A stretch of DNA of 64,000 nucleotides from CAYSUS01 sp964434165 (GCA_964434165.1 CAYSUS010000001.1:122725-186724); one strand, 5' to 3'; positions 35,237 to 44,764 are shown, counted from the stretch's first letter. The notes: generated by a model not told the origin, from the sequence alone. Program-made: numbers and translations.

Positions 35237-36178
35237 ATGTGTGATAAGGGGCGTCTTGCGTCCGGTTTTACGCTCGTGGAGCTCCTGGTGGTCATCACGA
35301 TCATCGGGATCCTCATCTCCATGCTCCTGCCTGCCGTGCAGTCGGCCCGCGAGGCGGCCCGGCGCTCCACGTGTGCCAACAACATGAAGCAGCTCTCGCT
35401 GGCGGTGTCGCAGTACGTGGCCGCCAACGGCTGCTTCGTCCCCGGCAACATGGGCCGGCCCGAATGGAAGGACCCGAAGAGCCAGTGCTGCCCGTGGGGC
35501 CATTTCGGCTGGGCGGCCTTCATCCTGCCGCAGTTGGAGCAGCAGGGGCTGTACGACAGCATCAACTTCGACGTGCCATGCTATGCCGAGCATATCTGGG
35601 AGAAGTCGTCGTGGGCCCCGAACGGCGACGGCGACCGCGGCCCGGCCGGCCACGAGGACAACAAGTCCGCGGCGCTCAACCAGCCGCCGGTCTTCGTCTG
35701 CCCCTCGGCCTACCGAATCTACCCCAAGACCGAGCAGAAGGATTTCGGCATCAACGGAGGGACCGGCAAGTGCTGCCCCGAGCGAAACGGCGGGCACGAC
35801 GGAATCGCGTGGGTGAACAGCGCGGTGAAGCCCGCGCACGTCCGCGACGGGCTGAGCAACACGTTCCTGTTCCTCGAGTTCGCCCACTTCGGCAACCATA
35901 GCTGGATCCCGTACGACCACGGGGCCAACCAGTTCCTCTGGGTGCACCATCCCTCGCAGGGTTACGTGGTGGCGGCCGAGCACAACGGCGACCCGCGCCC
36001 GCCGAACAATACGCAGTGGAACGGCCGCCCCGCCCACAGCGCTCACCCCGGCGGCGTCCAAGCCACCATGTGTGACGGCCGGCTGGTGTGGGTAAGCGAC
36101 CACGTGGATTTCAAGATCTACCGTGCGGCCTTCACGCGGGCGGGCGAAGAAGGCGTCACTTCCGACCTGTTCGATTAG
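35237..36178 (+). CDS. DUF1559 pseudopilin-like protein
   Basis: The 313 residues belong to the DUF1559 (SBP_bac_10) family that is greatly expanded in Planctomycetota. The N-terminus carries the type IV pilin/GspG methylation motif GFTLVELLVVITIIGILISM, with the prepilin peptidase site after Gly and the conserved Glu at mature position +5. It is followed by REAARRSTCANNMKQL. The C-terminus has the H-x9-DG signature (HPGGVQATMCDG). Such proteins are processed and assembled or anchored by type II secretion-like machinery; their exact role is unknown. The consensus promoter upstream suggests high expression. The lipoprotein-like gene 72 bases downstream is its usual partner. Confidence 0.93.
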   Translation: MCDKGRLASGFTLVELLVVITIIGILISMLLPAVQSAREAARRSTCANNMKQLSLAVSQYVAANGCFVPGNMGRPEWKDPKSQCCPWGHFGWAAFILPQLEQQGLYDSINFDVPCYAEHIWEKSSWAPNGDGDRGPAGHEDNKSAALNQPPVFVCPSAYRIYPKTEQKDFGINGGTGKCCPERNGGHDGIAWVNSAVKPAHVRDGLSNTFLFLEFAHFGNHSWIPYDHGANQFLWVHHPSQGYVVAAEHNGDPRPPNNTQWNGRPAHSAHPGGVQATMCDGRLVWVSDHVDFKIYRAAFTRAGEEGVTSDLFD

Positions 36179-36210
36179 GCCCGGCACCGAAGCGCGTGAC
36201 TCATCCCTGC

Positions 36211-36232
36211 GCCGCGGCTGCTGATCCGCGGC
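36211..36232 (+). promoter_or_regulatory. Intercistronic hairpin
   Basis: GCCGCGG (36211-36217) and CCGCGGC (36226-36232) form a perfect 7-bp stem with an 8-base loop, 33 bases after the DUF1559 stop and 18 before the next start. It has no T-run. It may attenuate or stabilise the mRNA so that the pilin is made in excess over the lipoprotein. Confidence 0.4.
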
Positions 36233-36250
36233 TTCTCGGGAGACGGCATC

Positions 36251-36694
36251 ATGCAATACCGGCGTTGCATTCCATTATCGATCGCGGTGCTGACGGCGCT
36301 GCTGCCCGCGTTTCTCATCGGTTGCGGCCCAGGCGGTCCGAAACTGGTGCACATCAGCGGCCGCGTCACGCGCGGCGGCCAGCCGGTCAAAGACCTGACG
36401 CTCAACTTCGAGCCCGAAACAGGCCGCCCAAGCTGGGGCACGACCGACGCCGACGGGCGATTCACGCTCCATTACAGCCGCGAGCGAGACGGCGTGGTGC
36501 TGGGCAAGCACCGAGTTTACGTCTCCTACGATCCGCCGCCGGCCGACCCGGCCGCCGAGATGGCCCGGCTGGAAGGTCGCGTCGAATTGCCCCAGGACAT
36601 CCAGGCGATCGTCGAGGAGTACGGGCGGGAGAACTCCCCACTCACGTTCGACATCCAGTCCAGTCAGGACGATCTGCAGATCAAGCTCGATTGA
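36251..36694 (+). CDS. Small lipoprotein with transthyretin/carboxypeptidase-regulatory-like domain
   Basis: The 147 residues begin with a lipoprotein signal peptide, MQYRRCIPLSIAVLTALLPA, and a lipobox FLIGC (Cys near residue 25). The mature part is a small beta-sandwich of the carboxypeptidase-regulatory/transthyretin-like type: VHISGRVTRGGQPVKDLTLN, WGTTDADGRFTLHYSR, GVVLGKHRVYVSYDPPP. Genes of this type very often follow DUF1559 genes in planctomycetes, and this one is on the same strand 72 bases downstream. The function is unknown; a role with the pseudopilin in the outer membrane or periplasm is inferred from context only. Confidence 0.82.
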   Translation: MQYRRCIPLSIAVLTALLPAFLIGCGPGGPKLVHISGRVTRGGQPVKDLTLNFEPETGRPSWGTTDADGRFTLHYSRERDGVVLGKHRVYVSYDPPPADPAAEMARLEGRVELPQDIQAIVEEYGRENSPLTFDIQSSQDDLQIKLD

Positions 36695-36712
36695 GCGGGG
36701 GCCGGCCCGACG

Positions 36713-37771
36713 TTACGGCTCGCGATCGACCCACAGATCGGGCCGCGCCTTGCGCAGCGCGGCGATCGCCTCGTCGCTCACCTCGGTGTCGGCCACCCAG
36801 AGGTAACCGAGTCGTGGCATCGGCTCGAGCGATTGCATGCCCGCGTCGGTGACGCGCGTCTGGCGGAGGTCGAGCGTCTCCAGGTGCTCAAGCGCGGCAA
36901 GCGCCGCCAGTCCCGCGTCGGTGACGCGCGTGCCGCCGAGACGGAGCGTTTTCAGTTCTTCCAGCCCTGCGAGTGCAGGCAGGGCCGCGTCGGTGACCGC
37001 CGTGCCTTCCAGGACCAGTTCGCGAAGCCCGGTCAGCTCGGCCAACTGCGCGACGCCCCCATCGTCCACGCGGGTGTTGCCCAGGTGGAGCGACCGCAGA
37101 CTCGTAGCGCCCGCCAGGTGCTCCATGCCGGCGCTGGTGATCCGCGTTTCGGCCAGGGCGAGGGACACCAGTCGGTCGAGCCCGGCCAGTTTCGCGAGGC
37201 CTTCGTCGCTCGTAGCGGTTGCACTTAGATCCAGATGGCGGAGGTTCTCGAGGCCGGCCAGTTGGGCCACGCCTTCATCGGTGATGGCGGTCCCGGCCAG
37301 CGACAGCCGCTCAAGGCCCTTGAGCGCGGCGAGGTCCTCGGCCGCGGCGTCGGTGAGCCGACCACCCCCCAGCCGGACAGCACGGAGACCGGCGACGGGC
37401 CGCATGAACTCGCGCACGAAGCGATCGTCGGCCCGGCCTGGCACGGTCACGCCCACCACGTCGATCAGGTACCTCTGCCCCAACACGGCACGAAGCCAGG
37501 CAGGTCCCACCGGCTCCAGGTCGGTGATGCCGAATCGGCTCTTGGCCTCGTTGGTCAGGCGCGTGCGTGCCGGTTGGCTGTGGACGCGCATCGCGTACCA
37601 GACCAGCGGCACCAGCGCGGCCCACAGCACCACAAGGATCACCCACCGGCCCCGGCGGCGAGCGGGCTTGGCCCCCGGCGAGCCGGTGCCGGCGCGAGTG
37701 TCCGCCGGCGCGGACCCCTCATGGCGATCCAGGGAGGCAGAGCTGGTGCTGTCGGGCGGGACGTCGGACAT
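36713..37771 (-). CDS. Membrane-anchored leucine-rich-repeat protein
   Basis: The 352 residues comprise a Ser/Pro-rich cytoplasmic N-terminus, one membrane helix (about 43-61, WVILVVLWAALVPLVWYAM) and an extracytoplasmic part. Nine consecutive 24-residue leucine-rich repeats follow the pattern LxxLxLxxTxVTDxGLxxLAxL (for example LERLSLAGTAITDEGVAQLA and LKTLRLGGTRVTDAGLAALA). LRR arcs bind proteins; the partner is unknown. I start at ATG 37771 (MSDVPPDST) instead of the in-frame TTG 37828. The gene converges on the lipoprotein gene, with 18 bases between the stops. At DNA level the repeats are GC-rich but diverged, so they are not a recent expansion. Confidence 0.85.
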   Translation of the reverse strand: MSDVPPDSTSSASLDRHEGSAPADTRAGTGSPGAKPARRRGRWVILVVLWAALVPLVWYAMRVHSQPARTRLTNEAKSRFGITDLEPVGPAWLRAVLGQRYLIDVVGVTVPGRADDRFVREFMRPVAGLRAVRLGGGRLTDAAAEDLAALKGLERLSLAGTAITDEGVAQLAGLENLRHLDLSATATSDEGLAKLAGLDRLVSLALAETRITSAGMEHLAGATSLRSLHLGNTRVDDGGVAQLAELTGLRELVLEGTAVTDAALPALAGLEELKTLRLGGTRVTDAGLAALAALEHLETLDLRQTRVTDAGMQSLEPMPRLGYLWVADTEVSDEAIAALRKARPDLWVDREP

Positions 37772-38043
37772 GGACGAAGGTGGGGGATGGGCGGCGCAGT
37801 CGGGCGGGATGCGATCCGCAAGCCCCAATTATCTCCGCGGCGCCGGCAGCCATCCAGTCCTCCGTTTGTTGTTGGGGGGGGTCCAGCTCGGCAGGGCGCG
37901 GACGGCCTCCTTACCTCGAAGTGGGGGCCGAGTGGTTGCCCGCCGCATCAACGAGGAATAGAGTTCAGACGAGTCAAAACCATGGATCACCGCCCCTCTG
38001 CGGGAGCGAGCCCCACCACCTCTCAGATGCAAGCGGAGACCAG

Positions 38044-39330
38044 ATGAGCGAGACGGCGAAGATCCAGCTTGGCGAGAACACCTACGAGTTGCCCGTGCTT
38101 CTGGGCAGCGAGGGCAACCGGGCGATTGACGTATCGAAACTGTATGCCCAGACCGGGCATATCACGCTTGACGACTCGTTCGCCAACACCGCTCCGACGA
38201 TCAGCAACATCACGTACATCGACGGCGAGGCGGGCGTCCTCCGCTACCGCGGCTATCCCGTCGAGGAACTCGCCGAGCAGTGCGACTTCACCGAGACGGC
38301 CTACCTCTTGATCTTCGGCGAGCTGCCCTCCGCGTCGGAGCTGGAGGGGTTTCGGCACAGCATCCGCGTGCACACGCTGCTGCACGAGGGGATGAAGCAG
38401 ATCTTCGCCGGGTTCCCGCCCGACGCCCACCCGATGGCCATCCTCAGCGCCGTGGTCGGCGCGCTGGCGATCTACTGCAAGGACTCCGAGGACGTCCACG
38501 ATCCGGCCCTGCGGGAGCTGGCCATCTACCGGATGATGGCCAAGATGCCCACGATCGCGGCGTTCAGCTACAAGCAGTCGATCGGGCAGCCGTTCATCTA
38601 CCCGCAGAACCACCTGTCGTACTGCGAGAACTTCCTCCATATGATGTTCGCGGTGCCCAGCGAGCGGTACAAGATGGACCCGGACTTCGTGGCCGCGCTC
38701 AACCTGCTGCTGATCATCCACGCGGACCACGGCCAGAACTGCAGCACGTCGGCCGTGCGCATGGTCGGCTCCAGCACGGTGAACCTGTTCTCCAGCATCT
38801 CCGCCGGGATATGCGCCCTGTGGGGCGCGCTGCACGGCGGGGCCAACGAAGCGTGCATCAACATGCTCGAGGGCATCCTCCACGACCACCGCGACCTGGG
38901 CCGGTACATCGACCGCGCGAAAGACCCCAACGACAGCTTCCGCCTGATGGGATTCGGCCACCGGATCTACAAGAACTACGATCCCCGCGCCAGGATCATC
39001 AAGGACATGTGCCACCGGCTTCTGGAGAAGCACAGCACCGAGGATCCGCTCTTCGACCTGGCCCAGGAGCTGGAGGAGGTGGCCCTGAAGGACCCTTACT
39101 TCGTCGAGCGCAAGCTCTACCCGAACGTGGACTTCTACTCGGGCATCATCTACCGCGTCATCGGCATCCCCAAGAACATGTTCACGGTGCTCTTCGCGCT
39201 CGGGCGGCTGCCGGGGTGGATTGCACATTGGCGCGAGATGCACGAGTCGTCCAAACAGCGGATTCAGCGACCGCGCCAGCTCTACCAGGGGCCGACCAAG
39301 CGGGAGTTCGTCCCGCTGATCAAGCGGTAA
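38044..39330 (+). CDS. gltA: Citrate synthase
   Basis: The enzyme condenses acetyl-CoA with oxaloacetate and starts the TCA cycle. The 428 residues match the length of hexameric type II bacterial enzymes. Catalytic residues are at nearly the same numbers as in E. coli GltA: His264 (ALHGGANEA), His306 (GFGHRIYKN) and Asp363 (NVDFYSGI). The N-terminus (ELPVLLGSEGNRAIDVSKLY) is that of the type II form with the NADH-regulated lineage. The start ATG 38044 has GGAG nine bases upstream. It is monocistronic and is followed by a hairpin-rich repeat region rather than a simple terminator. Confidence 0.97.
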   Translation: MSETAKIQLGENTYELPVLLGSEGNRAIDVSKLYAQTGHITLDDSFANTAPTISNITYIDGEAGVLRYRGYPVEELAEQCDFTETAYLLIFGELPSASELEGFRHSIRVHTLLHEGMKQIFAGFPPDAHPMAILSAVVGALAIYCKDSEDVHDPALRELAIYRMMAKMPTIAAFSYKQSIGQPFIYPQNHLSYCENFLHMMFAVPSERYKMDPDFVAALNLLLIIHADHGQNCSTSAVRMVGSSTVNLFSSISAGICALWGALHGGANEACINMLEGILHDHRDLGRYIDRAKDPNDSFRLMGFGHRIYKNYDPRARIIKDMCHRLLEKHSTEDPLFDLAQELEEVALKDPYFVERKLYPNVDFYSGIIYRVIGIPKNMFTVLFALGRLPGWIAHWREMHESSKQRIQRPRQLYQGPTKREFVPLIKR

Positions 39331-39351
39331 GAGGGCGTCTTGCGCTGCGGA

Positions 39352-39470
39352 CTCGTGTGGCGTGCTTTCCCGTAGAGCGTGTGGCATGCCCTCGCGCAGT
39401 GGAGGCATGCGTGGGAGCAAGGGCCACACGCTCACCCGACGCTCGGGCGTCGCGAGCGCGTGCCACACAG
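39352..39470. repeat. Nested inverted repeats downstream of gltA
   Basis: AGCGTGTGGC (39376-39385) pairs perfectly with GCCACACGCT (39423-39432). Inside it, GCATGCC (39384-39390) pairs with GGCATGC (39404-39410). Next to it lies CGACGC-TCGG-GCGTCG (39437-39452). Outer blocks GTGTGGCGTGC (from 39355) and GCGTGCCACAC (to about 39468) are partly complementary. The recurring GTGTGGCRTGC word suggests a repeat element. The rest of the gap to 39662 holds nothing recognisable. Confidence 0.6.
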
Positions 39471-39662
39471 CCAGGATGGACGGCAAGCCCTCCCCGGCTT
39501 CCTTGGTTTCACATCTTGCGCATAGCCCCTACCCGCGCAAGTCCGCACTCCCAAGAAACTAGACGCACTCCGCGCCCGCGACGCGGCCGATGAAGAGATT
39601 GAGGCTGCCGCTGCGGGCGGGACCGCGCGCTCGATCGATGCAGGATGCTACGGGACTGGACC

Positions 39663-40745
39663 ATGACGAAACACCTTGGAGTAAGCCATTGGCTGGCAGG
39701 CGGGGCCGTGCTGCTGGCGGTCTCGGCCACCGCGCCCGCGCAGCAGTTGGTGCGGGACTCGGGGACCGAAAGGATCGGCGACGTGCTCCCTCCGCGGGTT
39801 ACCGACCTGGAGCCGGCCGAGCCGGCGGAGACCGTGCCCGTGGTGACGGCCCTGGCGCTCGACCCGACCGGTCGGCTCCTTCTCACCGCGGGGGACGACC
39901 ACCTGGTCCGGCTCTGGGACGTGGAGCAGGGCACGGTCAAGCGGCGGATCGCCGGCCACCGCGGCTGGGTCCGGGCCGCGGCCTTTCAACCCGAAGGTGG
40001 GCTGGCGGCTACGGCGGGCGGCGACCGGAAGATCCTGCTTCACGACCTCGCGGGCGGCGCGGCCCCGCGGGTGATCGACGTGAAGAGCGCGGCGCTATAC
40101 GCCCTGGCCTTCAGCCCGGACGGCCGACTGCTGGCCGCGTCGGGATTCGACGACGATGTGTGGGTCTTCGAAGTACGATCCGGCGAGACGGTCCTCACGC
40201 TCCAGGGGCCGGGCATGGACATCCGCGCGGTGGCCTTCTCGCCCGACGGCGGCCAACTCGCGGCCGCGGCACGAAACGGCCGGATTCGTCGCTGGCGCAT
40301 CTCCGACGGCGTGGCATTGGGCGACCTGGCCGGATTCGGTCGCCGCGTGCTCGCCCTGGCATATTCGCCGGACGGACGCATTCTGGCCGCCGGTGGTCGG
40401 GATCGCCACGTGCGATGGTGGAACACGGCCACCGGCGCGGCCCTCGGCCGCCTGCCTCAGGTGCCCGGCACGGTCTTCTCGCTGGCCTACTGCGGCGGCG
40501 ACCGGCTGGCCGCCGGCTCCAGCGACAACACGATTCGCGTGTGGAGCCTCACCACCGGCGAGGAGAAGCGTTCGCTGGCCGGGCACACCGGCACGGTCGC
40601 CGCGCTCGCCTGGGACGCAGCCCGTCAGACGCTCGTCTCCGGCGGTTTCGACACCACGGTCCGCTTCTGGCGCCTTCGCGACGAAGCGGAGCGGAGCCCG
40701 AGCGCAAGGTCCAACGAGGCGGCCATCCCATCCCGCGTCAGGTAG
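39663..40745 (+). CDS. Exported WD40-repeat protein
   Basis: The 360 residues have a signal peptide (MTKHLGVSHWLAGGAVLLAV, cleaved near APAQQ). A single WD40 propeller of seven blades follows: DHLVRLWDVEQGTVKRRIAG, DRKILLHDLAGG, DDDVWVFEVRSGE, NGRIRRWRISDG, DRHVRWWNTATG, DNTIRVWSLTTGEEKRSL, DTTVRFWRLRDEAE. WD40 propellers are protein-binding scaffolds, and an exported one is a planctomycete trait. I start at ATG 39663 where the signal peptide begins. The gene lies 68 bases before the giant SdrD_B gene on the same strand, but that gene has its own strong ribosome-binding site. Confidence 0.85.
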   Translation: MTKHLGVSHWLAGGAVLLAVSATAPAQQLVRDSGTERIGDVLPPRVTDLEPAEPAETVPVVTALALDPTGRLLLTAGDDHLVRLWDVEQGTVKRRIAGHRGWVRAAAFQPEGGLAATAGGDRKILLHDLAGGAAPRVIDVKSAALYALAFSPDGRLLAASGFDDDVWVFEVRSGETVLTLQGPGMDIRAVAFSPDGGQLAAAARNGRIRRWRISDGVALGDLAGFGRRVLALAYSPDGRILAAGGRDRHVRWWNTATGAALGRLPQVPGTVFSLAYCGGDRLAAGSSDNTIRVWSLTTGEEKRSLAGHTGTVAALAWDAARQTLVSGGFDTTVRFWRLRDEAERSPSARSNEAAIPSRVR

Positions 40746-40813
40746 CCCGGCCTGGCGCGACACGGCATGCGGGTGTGTCCCGGTTCCAGGGTTCATCGAC
40801 AGGGAGGTTAGCC

Positions 40814-43800
40814 GTGAGTCTTTCCCGCAGGATTCGCCAGGTCACCCGGCGGCTGGGACGCATGTGGTCGGCCGAAGCGGGACCGCCCCCGGCCCGCGCG
40901 TCGCGGGTCTGCCGCGTCGAGCAGATGGAGCCGCGGCGGCTGCTGGCCTTCAGCGTGCTGCCGATCCACCTCGGCGCCGTGTATTTGGAGGAGGCCAGCG
41001 GCGACGATTCGGCCGGCGACGTGTTCGAAATCACCTGGTCCGGCGGCCAGGAGAACACCCAGCTTACGCGCCTGGTCATCGACACGGACAAGGCCGGCGA
41101 CGGCCTCACGGCGGGCGACTGCTTCTTCGACACGGCTCCGGGCGGGCGCGGGGAGTATGGCCACGCCCCGCTGGCGATCGGGAGCCTCCAGGGAATCGAC
41201 TCGGTACAGGTCGAAGTGCTCGACGGCGGCACGAGCCTGGTGCTCACGTTCACGGGGTTCGACGCCGGCGACCGCCTGGTGTTCTCGATCGACGTGGACG
41301 AGGCCCTGCCCGACAACTCCAAGGCCGAGGGGGCCGAGTTCGCCGGCTCGATCATGACGGCCACGTTCTCCGCCCCGCACTACCATGACGTCACCGACAG
41401 CGACGTGTTCGTGGACCGCTACGACGCCAGCCTGGCCGCCTCGGGCCTGGACCTGCCGGGCGACGACTACGTGCCTCCGGCCGCCGAGTCCCAGGCCGAC
41501 TACACGGCCGGGGCCTTCGTCACCGCGGAGCAGACGCCGCTTCCGATCACGATCCGCGGAACCGTCTTCGAGGACGTCGACCTGGACAACCGGCGCGAGG
41601 CGGGCGAGCCGGGGCTGGCCGGCGTCGAGGTGGCCCTGTTCCGCCTGGAGGGAACCGATTACGTCGATACGGGCCTTCGCACCACGACCGATGGGCTGGG
41701 GCGATACGCGTTCTCGCAGGGCGTCGATCCGGGAACCTACCGGGTCTTCGAGGTCCAGCCCGGCGGCTTCTTCAGCGTCGGGGCCCAGGCGGGCACGGTC
41801 GGCGGCCAGACCCGCGGAACCGTGACCGACGCCGACACGATCAGCGGCATCGCCATGCTGGGCGGCGAGGACAGCAGCGACAACGACTTCGGCGAGGCCC
41901 GGCCCGCCAGCATCCGCGGCCGCGTCCACGCCGAGCTCAACGGCGATTGCGTGTGGCAGCCCGGCGAGCCCCTGCTCTCGGGCGTCACCGTCCACCTGCT
42001 CGACGCGCAGGGCACCATCGTCGCCACCACGCAGACCGATGCGCAAGGGGAATACTCTTTCACCGACCTCATGCCGGGCACGTACGGCGTGATGGAGATT
42101 CAGCCGGCGGGCTACTTCGACGGCCCCGATCATCCGGGCTCCGAAGGCGGCCGTGCCGTCCCGCCCGACTCGATCCTCGACGTCACGCTCCTCTCCGGCA
42201 CCCAGGCCGTGCACTACGACTTCTGCGAGGCCCTGCCCAACAGCATCCGCGGCCGCGTCCACGTCGATCGCGACGGCGACTGCGAGCACGACCCCGGCGA
42301 GCCGCTCCTGGCCGGCGTAACCCTCGAGCTGCTCGACGGCCAGGGAAGCGTGATCCGCACCACGCAGACCGATGCCCAAGGCGAGTACCTGTTCGACAAC
42401 CTCGCGCCGGGTACGTATGCCGTGCGCGAGATCCAGCCTGTCGGATACGACGACGGCCCGGACCGCGTCGGCTCGGCCGGCGGGCAGCTTCAGGGGCCCG
42501 ACTCGATCGCGGGCATCCAGCTCAGGTCGAACGTGCACGGCGTGCGCTACGACTTCTGCGAGCTGGAGCGGATGGACCTCTCCGGCTACGTGTACGTGGA
42601 CGACAACAACACCGGGACGAAAGACCCCGGCGAGGCAGGCATCGCGGGCGCGACCGTGCGCCTGCTCGACGCCCAGGGCAACCTCCTGCGCACGACGACC
42701 ACCGACGCATCGGGGTTCTACGAGTTCACCGACCTGCTGCCCGGCACGTACAGCGTGGCCGAAGTGCAGCCGGCCGGTTACTTCGACGGCAAGGACACGG
42801 CGGGCAGCCTCGGCGGGGTGGCCCACAACCCGGGCGACCGCATCACGCAGATCGTGGGCGGGCCCAACGATCACGGCGCGCACTACAACTTCGGCGAGCT
42901 CCGCCCCGCCAGGATCGGCGGCCGCGTGCACGCGGAGCTCAACGGCGACTGCATCCCGCAGCCCGGCGAGCCGCTTCTCTCCGGCGTGACCGTCCACCTG
43001 CTCGACGCCCAGGGCAGCATCCTCGATAGCACGCGGACCGACGCGGCCGGCGAGTATCAGTTCGCTGGTCTTGAGCCTTTCAAGCAGTACGGCGTACTCG
43101 AGGTGCAGCCGGCCGGCTACCTCCAGGGCCGCGACCACGTGGGCAGCGCCGGGGGCATCAACGCGGCCGAGAACCTGATCACGCAGGTGACGCTCGGGTC
43201 GGGCGAGGACGCGGTACAGTACAACTTCTGCGAGATGACGCCGGCGCGGATCTCCGGCTACGTGTTCCAGGACGGCCCGGTGATCGAGCTGCTTCCCGGC
43301 GAGGCCGTGCCCGACGTGGCCACCGTGCGCGACGGCCGCTTCACCTCCGACGATTCGCCGATCGCGGGCGCGACGATCCAGCTCTGGCGCGACGGCCGGA
43401 TCGTGGCCACCACCACGACCGACTCGCGTGGCTACTTCCAGTTCGACGCACTGCCGTTCGGCGAGTACACGCTCCGCGAGGTGCAGCCGGCCGGCTACCT
43501 GGACGGTCTCGACCACGCCGGCACCCACGGCGGTTACGCGGACAATCCCGGCGACGCGATCGCCGCGATCCATCTGAGGATGGGAGATTCCGCCCGGTCC
43601 TACACGTTCAGTGAGGTGGCCGTGCGCCGCGATTTCATCCCGCCGAACGATACGCCCGATCCGACGCCGATCCTGCCGCCGCCGGGTCCGGCACCTGCGC
43701 GGCCCATGGCCGGGCCGCCGCCTGCGGCGGGCCTTTCCTTCGTGATGCCGCCGATCGAGCTGGCCGGACCCGGAGGGGCCCTGCCCGACTACGCGTGGCA

Positions 43801-44764
43801 CTTGAGCGTGGTCAACGCGGGCAGGCCGCGCCAGAACCACGAGGCGGCGAGCACGGCCGGCGTGGTCAGCGGCCCGCTGGTGCTGGTCCATGCCGAGGCC
43901 TTCCGCGATTTGGACCTCGACGAGGCCCGATGGAGCCTCGGCGACGGACGCAGCGGCCCGCCCGCCGAGCTGTTCTTCGGCCGCGAGGGCGCCATCCCGG
44001 TGACCGGCGACTTCGACGGCGACGGCCGAACCGACCTCGGCGTGTTCATCGACGGCGAGTGGTTCATCGACTTGAGTGGCAACGGGCGCTGGGACGAGGG
44101 GGACGTGTGGGCCAAGCTCGGCGAGAAAGGCGACATCCCCGTCACCGGCGACTGGGACGGCGACGGCAAGACCGACATCGGCATCTACGGACCCGAGTGG
44201 GCGCGGGACGAGCTGGCCGCGTCGCTCGATCCGGGCCTCCCCGATGCGGAGAACCCGCCCACCGACAAGCCCAAGAACGTCCCGCCCGAGCCCGAGGAAG
44301 CCACCAACGGCGAGCGCCACCTGCGGCGCACCGCGCGCGGCGAGTTGCGCAGCGACGTGATCGACCACGTGTTCCTCTTGGGCAACAACAGCTTCAAGCC
44401 GGTGACGGGCGACTTCAATGGCGACGGCGTGGCCACGATCGGCATCTTCCGCGGCGGGGCCTGGAAGCTGGACGTCAACGGCGACGGGCTGCTGGACGAG
44501 AGCGACCTGGAAGTCCACTTCGGCGACGGCGGCGACCTGCCCGTGGTGGGCGACTGGGACGGCGACGGGATGGACGACCTGGGCGTCTATCGCGACGGGC
44601 TGTGGTACCTGGACCTTGACGGCGACCATGCCCTGACGGAGGCCGACCGGCCCACCGAGCTGGGCGCGCCGGGCGACGTGCCCGTGGTGGGCGACTGGGA
44701 CGGCGACGGCCGCGACGAGCCGGGGCTCTACCAGCCCGGCGTGAAGCGATCGCGGGAGACGTAG
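40814..44764 (+). CDS. Giant exported protein: LEPR-XLL motif, six SdrD_B domains, VCBS-like repeats
   Basis: The 1316 residues start at GTG 40814, with GGAGG six bases upstream. The N-terminus has an Arg-rich stretch and then VEQMEPRRLLAF (about 34-45), the LEPR-XLL-type export signature of planctomycete giant proteins. About residues 55-240 form a beta-rich domain. Six SdrD_B/Cna-B-like domains follow (about 245-935), each opening like IRGRVHAELNGDC-QPGEPL and carrying TDAQGEYxFxDLxPGTY. After a Pro-rich linker come about five acidic repeats (about 1050-1312) of the type VPVVGDWDGDGxDxxGxY, likely calcium-binding VCBS/FG-GAP-like. It is probably a surface adhesin or matrix protein. Confidence 0.85.
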   Translation: MSLSRRIRQVTRRLGRMWSAEAGPPPARASRVCRVEQMEPRRLLAFSVLPIHLGAVYLEEASGDDSAGDVFEITWSGGQENTQLTRLVIDTDKAGDGLTAGDCFFDTAPGGRGEYGHAPLAIGSLQGIDSVQVEVLDGGTSLVLTFTGFDAGDRLVFSIDVDEALPDNSKAEGAEFAGSIMTATFSAPHYHDVTDSDVFVDRYDASLAASGLDLPGDDYVPPAAESQADYTAGAFVTAEQTPLPITIRGTVFEDVDLDNRREAGEPGLAGVEVALFRLEGTDYVDTGLRTTTDGLGRYAFSQGVDPGTYRVFEVQPGGFFSVGAQAGTVGGQTRGTVTDADTISGIAMLGGEDSSDNDFGEARPASIRGRVHAELNGDCVWQPGEPLLSGVTVHLLDAQGTIVATTQTDAQGEYSFTDLMPGTYGVMEIQPAGYFDGPDHPGSEGGRAVPPDSILDVTLLSGTQAVHYDFCEALPNSIRGRVHVDRDGDCEHDPGEPLLAGVTLELLDGQGSVIRTTQTDAQGEYLFDNLAPGTYAVREIQPVGYDDGPDRVGSAGGQLQGPDSIAGIQLRSNVHGVRYDFCELERMDLSGYVYVDDNNTGTKDPGEAGIAGATVRLLDAQGNLLRTTTTDASGFYEFTDLLPGTYSVAEVQPAGYFDGKDTAGSLGGVAHNPGDRITQIVGGPNDHGAHYNFGELRPARIGGRVHAELNGDCIPQPGEPLLSGVTVHLLDAQGSILDSTRTDAAGEYQFAGLEPFKQYGVLEVQPAGYLQGRDHVGSAGGINAAENLITQVTLGSGEDAVQYNFCEMTPARISGYVFQDGPVIELLPGEAVPDVATVRDGRFTSDDSPIAGATIQLWRDGRIVATTTTDSRGYFQFDALPFGEYTLREVQPAGYLDGLDHAGTHGGYADNPGDAIAAIHLRMGDSARSYTFSEVAVRRDFIPPNDTPDPTPILPPPGPAPARPMAGPPPAAGLSFVMPPIELAGPGGALPDYAWHLSVVNAGRPRQNHEAASTAGVVSGPLVLVHAEAFRDLDLDEARWSLGDGRSGPPAELFFGREGAIPVTGDFDGDGRTDLGVFIDGEWFIDLSGNGRWDEGDVWAKLGEKGDIPVTGDWDGDGKTDIGIYGPEWARDELAASLDPGLPDAENPPTDKPKNVPPEPEEATNGERHLRRTARGELRSDVIDHVFLLGNNSFKPVTGDFNGDGVATIGIFRGGAWKLDVNGDGLLDESDLEVHFGDGGDLPVVGDWDGDGMDDLGVYRDGLWYLDLDGDHALTEADRPTELGAPGDVPVVGDWDGDGRDEPGLYQPGVKRSRET

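Noticed and set aside
40808..44629. A minus-strand open frame of 1273 codons antisense to the SdrD_B giant gene
   Set aside because: It is a mirror of the plus-strand coding pattern in GC-rich DNA. Its translation is low-complexity (His/Val/Ala/Arg-rich), without domains or a ribosome-binding site, while the plus strand has clear repeat domains.
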